From: Polycladomyces abyssicola
GTDB taxonomy: Bacteria > Bacillota > Bacilli > Thermoactinomycetales > JIR-001
Reading direction: 5' to 3'
Length of the DNA: 64,000 nt
Assembly: GCF_018326425.1 (NCBI RefSeq)
Contig: NZ_AP024601.1
Location: forward strand, 1,724,001 to 1,788,000
Shown here: one piece after another, positions 53,146 through 61,324 of the stretch
Layout: each line of letters opens with the position of its first letter
How positions within the stretch are numbered: position 1 is the first letter of the stretch
The notes under the pieces: model-generated
Databases searched by the model: none
Told to the model about the DNA's origin: nothing
The model's input: the letters and a program-made list of their open reading frames with translations, nothing else
Made by a program: the position numbers and the translations under genes

Positions 53146-54729
53146 TTATGAACGGTTACGAGGGCGGGCCGGTTCCAGATTGACTCGTGCGCCGTTGATT
53201 TTGGACTGACGTAACGCCTCAAACACGAACGGCGCCGCTTCTTCCGGCACTTCCACAAAGGAGAAGCGATCGTAGATATTGATCCGCCCCACGTCCTTAC
53301 TGGAAATACCCGCATATTCCGAGATCACTTTGACTAGTTCATGCGGACGGATGTTGACGTTTTTGCCCACGTTGATGAAAAATCGCACCATCCCCGGTGA
53401 CGCACCCGTTTCACCGAAGTCGTAGGCCGCATCGTTGCCGGTAGCGAAGCGGTCAGCAAATGCCAGCTGCAAAGCGGCCACAGCGATTGTCTCCGGGGAG
53501 TGCCGCGTTTCCAGCTTGCGGTACAGCTCCTCAAACAACGAACGGTCGTCTTCGGATTCGATCACCGCCTCCACCTCGGCCATCCAGGCTCGTTGCTGTT
53601 TTTGCGCCACTTCTTCTAAGGTGGGCAGTTCGCGAGATTCCAGCTGCCGACCGATCTCCTCTTCGATGGCGCGCAACTGCTTCATCTCCCGCGGCGTGAC
53701 GAGCGTCAGCGCCATACCGGTCCTGCCCGCACGGCCCGTCCGGCCGATGCGGTGAACGTAACTTTCTACGTCCTGCGGGATGTCGTAGTTGATCACGTGG
53801 GAAACACTGCCGACGTCGATCCCGCGTGCAGCGACATCAGTAGCCACCAGCAGCTCAATCTCCCCTTTGCGGAAAGCGCTCATCACCCGGTCACGCTGGG
53901 ATTGAGCCAGGTCGCCGTGAAGGCCTCCGGCCATATAGCCCCTGGCCTGCAGATTTTCTGCCAGTTCATCGACGTTCTTTTTGGTACGGCAGAATATAAT
54001 GGCCAGATCCACATCCTCACTGTCCAGAATCCGGCACAACGCGTCCAGCTTCGCGCTTTCCAGCACACGATAGTAGGCTTGCTCAATCGCCGGCACTGTT
54101 ACTTCGCCCCGATTGACGGTGATATAGCGAGGCTTACGCATATATTTTTGCGACAAGCTGCGAATGCCAGGCGGCATGGTGGCGGAGAAAAGAAGCAACT
54201 GCCGGTGCTGCGGTAAAAATTCCATCACCGCTTCAATGTCATCAATAAAGCCCATATCCAGCATTTCGTCCGCTTCATCCAACACCATGATTTCGACGTG
54301 TTCCAAGCTCAGCGTGCCGCGTCGCAAATGATCCAACACCCGTCCCGGTGTTCCGATCACAACGTGAACGCCTTGCTGCAGCGCTTTGATCTGCCGTCCG
54401 ATCGGTTGTCCCCCATAAATGGGCAGCGTGCGAACCCGTTTCGGTCGGCCGATTTTCCTCAATTCCTCAGACACTTGTATAGCCAGCTCGCGGGTGGGCG
54501 CCAAAATCAGACTTTGCACCACTCGACGTCGCGAGTCGATCCGCTCCAATACGGGAATCCCGAACGCTGCCGTCTTTCCCGTTCCCGTCTGCGCTTGTCC
54601 GATCACATCTTCTCCCCGCAAAACAGCCGGGATACAAGCGGCTTGAATTGGAGAGGGCTCTTCAAATCCCATTTCACGGATCCCCTTGAGAATGGCGGGA
54701 TCCAAATCAAATCGTTCAAATGACTTCAT
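53146..54729 (-). CDS. DEAD-box RNA helicase with DbpA-type RNA-binding domain
   Basis: A 527-residue ATP-dependent RNA helicase. Q motif EPSPIQAACIP, motif I GQAQTGTGKT, Ia PTRELAIQ, motif II MVLDEADEML, III FSATMPP, and in lobe two TKKNVDELAENLQ, VATDVAARGIDVG and YVHRIGRTGRAGR. The C-terminal 75 residues (VRFFINVGKNVNIRPHELVK; NIYDRFSFVEVPEEAAPFVF) form a DbpA-like RNA-recognition domain, suggesting work on 23S rRNA or a cold-shock helicase role (CshA/DeaD/DbpA group). ATG 54729 overlaps cinA by ATGA, so it is coupled to pgsA-cinA rather than to recA. Confidence 0.93.
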   Translation of the reverse strand: MKSFERFDLDPAILKGIREMGFEEPSPIQAACIPAVLRGEDVIGQAQTGTGKTAAFGIPVLERIDSRRRVVQSLILAPTRELAIQVSEELRKIGRPKRVRTLPIYGGQPIGRQIKALQQGVHVVIGTPGRVLDHLRRGTLSLEHVEIMVLDEADEMLDMGFIDDIEAVMEFLPQHRQLLLFSATMPPGIRSLSQKYMRKPRYITVNRGEVTVPAIEQAYYRVLESAKLDALCRILDSEDVDLAIIFCRTKKNVDELAENLQARGYMAGGLHGDLAQSQRDRVMSAFRKGEIELLVATDVAARGIDVGSVSHVINYDIPQDVESYVHRIGRTGRAGRTGMALTLVTPREMKQLRAIEEEIGRQLESRELPTLEEVAQKQQRAWMAEVEAVIESEDDRSLFEELYRKLETRHSPETIAVAALQLAFADRFATGNDAAYDFGETGASPGMVRFFINVGKNVNIRPHELVKVISEYAGISSKDVGRINIYDRFSFVEVPEEAAPFVFEALRQSKINGARVNLEPARPRNRS

Positions 54730-55979
54730 GTTGTCAATTCACCTTTCTTTATTCGTTCCTGAAGGAGAAACAGCATTTGCTTGGCAGCACGAACTCGAAT
54801 ATCCTCCCGGGATCCGCGGAACGTAAACCGGTAAGCGCGGACAGGACGTCCTCTCTCCGCAAGACCAACATAGACCAGACCAACCGGTTTCCCCTCGGCG
54901 GGTGACGGGCCGGCGACACCCGTTACACTCAATCCCCAATCAGCGTCCATCCGTTGTGCAGCCTGCTCTGCCAATGTGCAAGCCGTTTCCATACTGATCG
55001 CCCCGTGAACGTCGATAATATTCCGCGGTACCTGCAACAGCCATTCTTTCGCTTCGTTAGTATAGCAGACCACACCGCCTTTGAACACTTCACTTGCCCC
55101 CGGAACTGATGTGATCATCTGTGCCACCAGTCCGCCCGTACAACTTTCCGCCAGTGCCAGCGTCTGACCGCGGTCGCGCAACTGATTTACTGTCACCTGC
55201 TCAAGCGTTTCGTCCCGCTCGCTGTAACAATACGCTCCCACTCTTTCCAATATCGCCTGTCGGACGGGCGCGATCCGTTCCTCCGCTTCCTGTACATTCG
55301 ACGCTTTAGCGGTGAGGCGAATAGTAACTTCCCCTCGTTTCGCATAAGGGGCAATGGTCGGGTTGTTCTGCCTGTCGATCAGATCCTTGATCCGTTCTTC
55401 CAAGTAAGACTCCCCGATGCCAAAAAACCGGAGCACCTGCGAGTGGATCACCTCTTTTTCAGGCAACAAAGAGATCAAAAACGGTTTCACCTGCTTTTCA
55501 AACATCGGAATCAACTCATGCGGCGGCCCCGGCAACATCACATATGTAACTCCTTCATGTGTAACGGCCAACCCGGGCGCAGTTCCGCGATCATTGGGGA
55601 AAACCGTGCCTTGCGGAAAAACGAGCGCTTGTTTGTAGTTGCCGGATGGTACAGGCATCCCTCTTTGGCGAAACAGGTCTTCAATCCACCGTCTGGTAGG
55701 CGGGTGTTCCACCAATTCAATCCCCAACACTTCCGCCACCGTTTCCTTGGTGAGGTCGTCTTCGGTCGGACCCAATCCACCCGTCAAGATCACGAGGTCC
55801 GAACGCTCACGCGCAGTCCGGATCACCTCTTTCAACCGGTCACGATTATCTCCCACGGTAATATGGTAATAAACGCCGATCCCCAGTTCCGAACACTCTC
55901 GAGACAAAAACGAGGCATGGGTATTAAGGGTATGTCCTAGTAACAGCTCCGTTCCCACTGCGATGATTTCGGCGCGCAA
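54726..55979 (-). CDS. cinA: CinA, competence/damage-inducible protein
   Basis: A 417-residue two-domain enzyme: N-terminal MoaB-like/nicotinamide-nucleotide domain (IIAVGTELLLGHTLNTHASF; LVILTGGLGPTEDDLTKETV) and C-terminal deamidase-like domain (LALAESCTGGLVAQMITSVP; LSVTGVAGPSPAEGKPVGLV). Relatives act on damaged NAD pieces and are linked to competence. The start is TTG 55979 behind GAGGAG. It follows pgsA by 23 bases. In Bacillus cinA is next to recA; here a helicase and the SufT-like gene stand between. Confidence 0.95.
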   Translation of the reverse strand: MRAEIIAVGTELLLGHTLNTHASFLSRECSELGIGVYYHITVGDNRDRLKEVIRTARERSDLVILTGGLGPTEDDLTKETVAEVLGIELVEHPPTRRWIEDLFRQRGMPVPSGNYKQALVFPQGTVFPNDRGTAPGLAVTHEGVTYVMLPGPPHELIPMFEKQVKPFLISLLPEKEVIHSQVLRFFGIGESYLEERIKDLIDRQNNPTIAPYAKRGEVTIRLTAKASNVQEAEERIAPVRQAILERVGAYCYSERDETLEQVTVNQLRDRGQTLALAESCTGGLVAQMITSVPGASEVFKGGVVCYTNEAKEWLLQVPRNIIDVHGAISMETACTLAEQAAQRMDADWGLSVTGVAGPSPAEGKPVGLVYVGLAERGRPVRAYRFTFRGSREDIRVRAAKQMLFLLQERIKKGELTT

Positions 55980-56002
55980 TACTCCTCTTCCTTTCTCTTT
56001 TG

Positions 56003-56587
56003 TCAGCGGCTTTTGGAGAAGCGAATCACCTGATAGTTTTTGGAGAAATAATCAATCCCCGACAACAGGGTGATGATCACCGCCACCCATGTAATAATCT
56101 CATCAAAAGGGAACGCAATGGTGGAAAATGGGAAATTGTTGACGATCAATACCACGATCGCAATAATCTGTACGATAGTTTTCAATTTCCCCAGCACACT
56201 GGCCGCAATAACCTGGCCTTCCGCCGCCGCCACCATCCGAAGCCCTGTTACGGCAAATTCCCGACTGATGATGACAATCGCGATCCATGCCTCTAAACGC
56301 TGCATTTCCACCAAGGAAATCAAAGCCGCGGAAATCAGCAGTTTATCCGCCAATGGATCCAAGAATTTCCCCAAATTGGTCACCAGTTTCTTTTTTCGTG
56401 CGATATATCCATCCAAGCCGTCGGTGATCGCCGCCAAGATAAAAATGACGGCTGCAATGATTTCACTAATCGTGATCTCCCCGCCGCCGAATCGAATCAC
56501 GCCCAAATTCAGCCGGACCAATAAGAAAATCATTACAACCGGAACCAGAAATATCCGCGCCAGGGTAATTTTATTTGCCAAATTCAC
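56003..56587 (-). CDS. pgsA: CDP-diacylglycerol-glycerol-3-phosphate 3-phosphatidyltransferase
   Basis: A 194-residue integral membrane enzyme that makes phosphatidylglycerophosphate, the precursor of phosphatidylglycerol. The CDP-alcohol transferase motif (DG-x2-AR-x8-G-x3-D-x3-D) is present as ITDGLDGYIARKKKLVTNLG followed by KFLDPLADKLL (about residues 53-82). About six membrane helices. GTG 56587 has GGGAGG nine bases upstream. A small gene and a sigma-A promoter lie upstream. Confidence 0.95.
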   Translation of the reverse strand: MNLANKITLARIFLVPVVMIFLLVRLNLGVIRFGGGEITISEIIAAVIFILAAITDGLDGYIARKKKLVTNLGKFLDPLADKLLISAALISLVEMQRLEAWIAIVIISREFAVTGLRMVAAAEGQVIAASVLGKLKTIVQIIAIVVLIVNNFPFSTIAFPFDEIITWVAVIITLLSGIDYFSKNYQVIRFSKSR

Positions 56588-56629
56588 GTCAGCGAACCTC
56601 CCCCGCGAGATCTAGGTCGCAAATACGGG

Positions 56630-56761
56630 TTAATTGAGGAAATAGATTCCTTTGTATGCAGTATCGCCGATCTCCGGGAAATCCAACGTCACATTTGTTC
56701 GCGCACGGGAACAATTGCGGATAAACCGAAGTGGGATCACCGGTTCCGACGATTCCGCCAT
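56630..56761 (-). CDS. Possible 43-residue protein upstream of pgsA
   Basis: A 44-codon frame opens at ATG 56761, nine bases after GGAGGAG, and ends 42 bases before pgsA. The product starts MAESSEPVIPLRFIRNCSRA and ends DTAYKGIYFLN; it has one Cys and no membrane helix. The good ribosome site and the pgsA promoter just upstream argue that it is expressed. I know no family for it. Confidence 0.45.
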   Translation of the reverse strand: MAESSEPVIPLRFIRNCSRARTNVTLDFPEIGDTAYKGIYFLN

Positions 56762-56849
56762 GAAGTGAGCTCCTCCATGATGGTGTCTATTTTAAGAAAA
56801 GCGCGATCGGTTGCCTTGTTCTCCCCAGCGTCTCGTTCATCCTTTCGTA

Positions 56850-56879
56850 AGTATAAACGATCAAATTCGAGCCTGTCAA
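56850..56879 (-). promoter_or_regulatory. pgsA sigma-A promoter overlapping a terminator tail
   Basis: TTGACA (56874-56879), 18 bases, TATACT (56850-56855) on the minus strand. The first TT of the -35 is the end of the T-run of the preceding terminator. Confidence 0.7.
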
Positions 56880-56911
56880 AAAAGAGCAAAAGGGGAAATC
56901 CCCTTTTGCTC
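56878..56911 (-). terminator. Terminator after the fourth RodZ-like gene
   Basis: GAGCAAAAGGGG (56884-56895) pairs with CCCCTTTTGCTC (56900-56911), followed by six T residues on the minus strand. It separates the RodZ-like genes from pgsA. Confidence 0.88.
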
Positions 56912-56921
56912 CGACAGGTAC

Positions 56922-57554
56922 TCATCGAGCAAGCTGAAATTGGTACGTGTGTTCCGTTTTGACACCTTGCGTGTCAACCGTGTAGCCGTTGACATTGATA
57001 TCCACATTTTTGGGGATCCATACTTTGAGGGAAATCCAATTGGGATGTTTCAGCACTTTGGTTTCCCCTTCCTGCAACACCATTTGGGACATGACCGGTT
57101 TGGTGGGGCCTCCGCCTCGTGCGCGGAATTTGGTTGCTTTTTTCGCCTTGATGGTGACGATCACTTCAGAAGCTTTTTCAATTCGATACACATCCCCATA
57201 ATAGTTGGACTCCGATGGTTTCACCAGCTGTACCACGGCCTGAGAACCGCCGGTGTCAGGCCGTTTGACGCTGTCGATGGAATGGGTGGTAAATCCCCGG
57301 GTTGTTGCTTGGCTCCCGTCTTCGCTCTGAAGATACCAGATCATCGTCGGAATTCCCAACAAGATTACACCCAGAATCACCCACACATACCATTTGGACA
57401 TCAACGCTTTCGGCTTCCACTTTTCCGGATTCCACACAAACCTCTTTCTTTTTCGTTTTTGTTCAGCATACCGCTGGGTACGGCTGAGCCTCACCCGTTC
57501 TTCCTGTCGAGACGAATCTTCCACTTTACCCGTCAACTCCCATTGTTTCTTCAT
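56922..57554 (-). CDS. RodZ-like membrane protein without helix-turn-helix (fourth paralog)
   Basis: About 210 residues from ATG 57554. A basic cytoplasmic N-terminus (QRYAEQKRKRKRFVWNPEKW), one membrane helix (WYVWVILGVILLGIPTMIWY, about 55-74) and an outer beta-rich domain like the DUF4115 end of RodZ (VYRIEKASEVIVTIKAKKAT; VWIPKNVDINVNGYTVDT). The helix-turn-helix of RodZ is missing. The start is uncertain: the frame is open to 57704, but a strong promoter places the message start near there, and no clear ribosome site marks 57554; GTG or TTG codons a few residues later are possible. It has its own promoter, unlike its three neighbours. Confidence 0.7.
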   Translation of the reverse strand: MKKQWELTGKVEDSSRQEERVRLSRTQRYAEQKRKRKRFVWNPEKWKPKALMSKWYVWVILGVILLGIPTMIWYLQSEDGSQATTRGFTTHSIDSVKRPDTGGSQAVVQLVKPSESNYYGDVYRIEKASEVIVTIKAKKATKFRARGGGPTKPVMSQMVLQEGETKVLKHPNWISLKVWIPKNVDINVNGYTVDTQGVKTEHTYQFQLAR

Positions 57555-57703
57555 ACTGGCACAACAATACGGTCGAATTGACATCGACACTACATGCCGT
57601 GTGACTAGATCCCACACGGCGAAAGCACCAGAAACACTCCCTTCGGTTGCGAGTGGGCTTCTCGCTTTAGCGAAGGCTTCGTCCAAACCTTGGTAATCTG
57701 TCA
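57555..57703 (-). ncRNA. Structured leader of the fourth RodZ-like gene
   Basis: Between the promoter and the coding region there are about 150 bases with three hairpins on the minus strand: CTTCGC/GCGAGAAG (57658-57677), CACTC/GAGTG (57635-57655) and a perfect eight-base stem GCCGTGTG/CACACGGC (57596-57620). I recognise no known riboswitch. It may be a regulatory leader or simply the remains of the lost coding N-terminus. Confidence 0.4.
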
Positions 57704-57708
57704 CCGTC

Positions 57709-57737
57709 AGTATAACCTACCACCCAAACGCTGTCAA
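57709..57737 (-). promoter_or_regulatory. Sigma-A promoter of the fourth RodZ-like gene
   Basis: TTGACA (57732-57737), 17 bases, TATACT (57709-57714) on the minus strand, directly after the third RodZ-like gene. Confidence 0.8.
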
Positions 57738-57755
57738 AAAACCAGGTATTTATCG

Positions 57756-58820
57756 TTATGTCAATTTTTTCACAATATGAACATAGAAACTGGGATCCAC
57801 TGGCTTTCCGTTCACCAACATCCGGATGTTTTGCGGGAACTGAAATCGCACCCACAATTCGGCGTGAGCTCCCTCGTATTCAAACTCCTCACCGGGATGC
57901 AAAGTCACATCCTTAATCGGTGCTCCGTATTTTTGTTCGGTGATGACCACCCGGGATACATCGATCGCTTGGATCATTAAATGAAGCTGTTTTTGGGATT
58001 GCAGTTCATACTTGTTCGTATCTTCGTCCTCGTTCACGAATGTCAATTTCGCGCTGGGATCCTCTTTGCTCGGATCCGTTTTTCCGGCATTGGACAATGT
58101 TACCTGATTTTTTCCAGCCGCGACTTGTCCGGCTCCCCCGTCTTCCTTGTTGAGGAAGGAATACACGCCACCGGCGGTAATGGAAACCAACAATACACCT
58201 GATAATGCCCACAACCAAATCCTCTGTTTTCCTAACAATCCGTTCTTTTTCCTTGTGCGCGTTACTTTGCGTCGTCCACGCCCTCGAACGGAAACCGGGG
58301 GGTTGGTACGCGACAATGACATCGATTCCGACGGACTGTCCTCTGTCGGTGAAGCCGGTTCTGTTTCTCCGGGATCAGACAGCAATGCAGGTAAACGTTG
58401 AGTGCTATGTACCGACTGTGAATCGTTCTGATAAACTTGGCTGGCAGTTGTGCTAGGTCTATGTACGGAAGTTTGTTCCAGTCTTTCTGTTGCGAAACGG
58501 CCCGTTGTCTGGGACGACGGCTTGTGTTCATCTGGGTTGACCGCGGACATCGATTGCGTCGTCCATTCCAGCAATTTTTCCTGTGTCATTTCATTGGTAC
58601 GGAATTTGCGCAAGATATGTTGGGGTTCCAAACCGACAGCTTCGGCGTATTGACGCAAGTATTTACGTGCGTAGTACGGACTGGGCAATTTGTCGAATTG
58701 GCCGTTTTCAATCGCGATTAAGTAACCCTTCAAGATACGGGTTTTTGCCTGAATATCATCCAAAGTCAAACCGAGCGATTCGCGTGTCTCCTTCAATTGG
58801 CGACCGATATCTGCCGACAC
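57756..58820 (-). CDS. RodZ-like protein (third paralog)
   Basis: A 354-residue bitopic membrane protein. N-terminal HTH_25 domain (IGRQLKETRESLGLTLDDIQ then YLIAIENGQFDKLPSPYYAR, residues 5-52), a long Ser/Thr/Pro-rich and then basic cytoplasmic linker (RGRGRRKVTRTRKKN), one membrane helix (IWLWALSGVLLVSITAGGVY, about 201-220) and an outer DUF4115-like beta domain. RodZ links MreB filaments to the wall machinery. The GTG at 58820 is chosen for the GGAGG nine bases upstream; the frame stays open to 58910. Which of the three is the true RodZ orthologue cannot be told here. Confidence 0.85.
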   Translation of the reverse strand: MSADIGRQLKETRESLGLTLDDIQAKTRILKGYLIAIENGQFDKLPSPYYARKYLRQYAEAVGLEPQHILRKFRTNEMTQEKLLEWTTQSMSAVNPDEHKPSSQTTGRFATERLEQTSVHRPSTTASQVYQNDSQSVHSTQRLPALLSDPGETEPASPTEDSPSESMSLSRTNPPVSVRGRGRRKVTRTRKKNGLLGKQRIWLWALSGVLLVSITAGGVYSFLNKEDGGAGQVAAGKNQVTLSNAGKTDPSKEDPSAKLTFVNEDEDTNKYELQSQKQLHLMIQAIDVSRVVITEQKYGAPIKDVTLHPGEEFEYEGAHAELWVRFQFPQNIRMLVNGKPVDPSFYVHIVKKLT

Positions 58821-58918
58821 CTTCCTCCACCTCCAAAAAACGAACAAATAACTGTTTGCCGTCATCGGTTGTTCATGGCAAAAGACTCTCGGAAACACCG
58901 AGAGCCCCATCGAGATCC

Positions 58919-60115
58919 CTACTCCTTAATCAATTTTATCTCAATCTTTTTCTCATTGGAATAATCGGTATTGACCGGCTGTCCATAAACCGTGATTTTT
59001 ACATTGCGCGGTATGTCCACTGTGATCCACAGATCGTTCGCATAGGAGAAAGTCTGCTGATCCCCGCTTTTCAATTGCCACGATTTGATAGGAGTCCCGA
59101 TCTCCTGATTGCGGATGGTGACTGTGGCATCACCGACGGCAACGATGTTCAGTTGGATCTCCTTGGCATGAACCAGCTCATAATGATCCGGTGCAACCGC
59201 ACTGGTAACCGTGGGGTTGAGTATCGGTTTCTGCTCCGATGTCGCCCCTTCCGCACTGGCACTTGCGGAAGACTTCTGCTTCACGGGCGCAGATTCGTTG
59301 TCCATATACAGGGTGATGCCAAGCGCGATCGCGGCGATCACGAACAATATCGCCCCCGCGATCAAAAACCGGGTATACCACTTGCTGAAAGAAGAACGAT
59401 GAGACGCAGATTGTTTTTTGGATCTGCGCGACAGCCGGGAACCTGTCGTCTCCTCCTCTTCTGGTGGCACTACTGGCATCGGCTTCTCTTCGTTCGCTCC
59501 CGTATCCGGTTCCTCGGACCGGATTCCCAACTCGGCCGGATCAGGCCAGTCAGCTGGAACCTCGATTCGCGGTGCGGAAGCTTGTCCATCCATTCGTACC
59601 CCGACAGAGGCTTCCTCCTCCCACTTCTGAGGCGGGAGGGAAGATTCCAGTTCACCGCTCGTCGATCGAGTTCTGGAATACGTTCCAAATCGCCTGTGAG
59701 AGCCCCGTTGTTCTGCACGTGACAAGGATCGGTGCTTTCCGGTGTTCCCTCTCCTGTCTTTTTGAAGCAACGCCTCTTCCGATGAGGCAGCCGCCTCCGT
59801 ACGGCTGGTGCGACGTCTACGGATACTGCCTGTGCGGGCATCTCGGGTTCTTGTACGTACGTCGGTGTAGTGATTTCCCGCAGTCGTCTTGCCGGTCATG
59901 TACATGCGAATGAGTGCCTGAGGATCCTCCCCAACGCATAGGGCATAGGAACGCAAATAAGAACGGACGTATGGACCCGGCAATGCCTCCAACTGCCCCG
60001 ATTCGATCGCCTGCAAGTATTGCGGTTCGATGCCCGTTATTATCGCGACATCTTCCAAAGTCAACTCTCTGGATTCCCTAGCTCGCTTGAGCCGGCGACC
60101 CGCCTCGGCCGACAT
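58919..60115 (-). CDS. RodZ-like protein (second paralog)
   Basis: A 398-residue protein with the same layout: HTH_25 domain (AGRRLKRARESRELTLEDVA; LQAIESGQLEALPGPYVRSY, residues 5-53), an unusually long charged linker (about 75-245, rich in Arg, Ser and Glu), a membrane helix (FLIAGAILFVIAAIALGITL, about 250-269) and an outer DUF4115-type domain (LWITVDIPRNVKITVYGQPV). ATG 60115 is six bases after GGGAGGTG. It starts 31 bases after its upstream paralog and is in the same operon. Confidence 0.85.
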   Translation of the reverse strand: MSAEAGRRLKRARESRELTLEDVAIITGIEPQYLQAIESGQLEALPGPYVRSYLRSYALCVGEDPQALIRMYMTGKTTAGNHYTDVRTRTRDARTGSIRRRRTSRTEAAASSEEALLQKDRRGNTGKHRSLSRAEQRGSHRRFGTYSRTRSTSGELESSLPPQKWEEEASVGVRMDGQASAPRIEVPADWPDPAELGIRSEEPDTGANEEKPMPVVPPEEEETTGSRLSRRSKKQSASHRSSFSKWYTRFLIAGAILFVIAAIALGITLYMDNESAPVKQKSSASASAEGATSEQKPILNPTVTSAVAPDHYELVHAKEIQLNIVAVGDATVTIRNQEIGTPIKSWQLKSGDQQTFSYANDLWITVDIPRNVKITVYGQPVNTDYSNEKKIEIKLIKE

Positions 60116-60146
60116 CCGGCCCACCTCCCACCCCATGTTTCATTTG

Positions 60147-61289
60147 CTATTTTTTCAATTCAATCCGATAGCTTTTGGGTAGATTCTGTGCAGTCGTGTC
60201 AATATCGACACCGTTGACTTTGATTTCAGCATTGGAAGGAATGGTCAGTCGGAACCATACAAACTTGTCTTTTTCAATGGGCTGGATGTCTCCCGTTCTC
60301 ATGGAAACAACCGCTTCGCGCTGCCCGACATCATTGCCGTAAATCAGCTGGGTTTCGCCTTGGGATGCTTTGATTTCCACCTTGATTTTATCCGCATTTT
60401 TCAATTCGTACAGATCCCCATCGTAGTTTTCTTCACTGGTATCGGTCTGCACCCGGGTCAGCTGCGGCTGAACGGCCTGGTTGGCATTGACCGTACCATT
60501 GCCCTGATCAATCAGTTTGGTGAAGGACGAGCTATTGTTGGACGCCTCTTGGTTGTCGTCCTTCAAAACGAAGGTCAACGCCGCGGCCGAAACCAACAGG
60601 ATCGCTCCAACTGCCGCTACCCGAATCACCCAATTCGGCGCGCCTCCCTTTTTGGGACTGTGATTGGCATTGGTTCCCCGGCGCGAGGGAACGATGCTAC
60701 CCGAATCGGGTTGACCAGCGTCAGTTGTACTGGCTCCCGAATTGGAGGGCAATACGGGGAGGTTGGCCGTTTTCAGCCGTTGGGTATTTTGCGATACGCG
60801 TGGAATTCGGCCGGTGGACTGCAAATCCGCATTAACGGCTTGTTGTGGACCCGTCACTTGCGGATAGCGCCCCGTTTGCTGGAATCGAACGCTTTGGGAC
60901 ACTCCCCTCATCGGAGCTGTGTTGCCCAGTCGGATCCGCTGGGTATGACCCAGCTGATCAGTACGTGGGCGACGGAAACGCCCCGTCTGTTGGCTGACAG
61001 GCCGTGTGCCGATCCGTCCCCGCCGGGCAGTATTCTCCGTCGGATCAGTTACACCTCCACGCACCGTTTGATCGTACAGACCCAACAACTTTTGGGCGTC
61101 CAAACCGAGACTGTTCGCATAGGTACGGATGAACGCCCGGACGTAGATGGGACTCGGTAGCTGATCAAACCGATCCTCCTCCAACGCCCGCAAATACTCT
61201 GCATGAATTTTGGTTTGCTGTTGCACCTCTTGTAAACTCAGACCCATTGCCTCGCGTGCCTGCCGAAAATGCAAGCCGATACCCGACAT
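60147..61289 (-). CDS. rodZ: RodZ-like protein (first paralog)
   Basis: A 380-residue protein: HTH_25 domain (IGLHFRQAREAMGLSLQEVQ; YLRALEEDRFDQLPSPIYVR, residues 4-51), a linker with repeated Thr-Gly-Arg motifs (SQQTGRFRRPRTDQ, RFQQTGRYPQ, LQSTGRIPR), a membrane helix (VIRVAAVGAILLVSAAALTF, 221-240) and an outer DUF4115 domain (VWFRLTIPSNAEIKVNGVDI). ATG 61289 is eight bases after AGGAGGTG. Its position next to ymfK makes it the best positional match to B. subtilis rodZ (ymfM). Confidence 0.87.
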   Translation of the reverse strand: MSGIGLHFRQAREAMGLSLQEVQQQTKIHAEYLRALEEDRFDQLPSPIYVRAFIRTYANSLGLDAQKLLGLYDQTVRGGVTDPTENTARRGRIGTRPVSQQTGRFRRPRTDQLGHTQRIRLGNTAPMRGVSQSVRFQQTGRYPQVTGPQQAVNADLQSTGRIPRVSQNTQRLKTANLPVLPSNSGASTTDAGQPDSGSIVPSRRGTNANHSPKKGGAPNWVIRVAAVGAILLVSAAALTFVLKDDNQEASNNSSSFTKLIDQGNGTVNANQAVQPQLTRVQTDTSEENYDGDLYELKNADKIKVEIKASQGETQLIYGNDVGQREAVVSMRTGDIQPIEKDKFVWFRLTIPSNAEIKVNGVDIDTTAQNLPKSYRIELKK

Positions 61290-61324
61290 GGATCCCGCAC
61301 CTCCTGTCCTGGAACTCACGGTTA

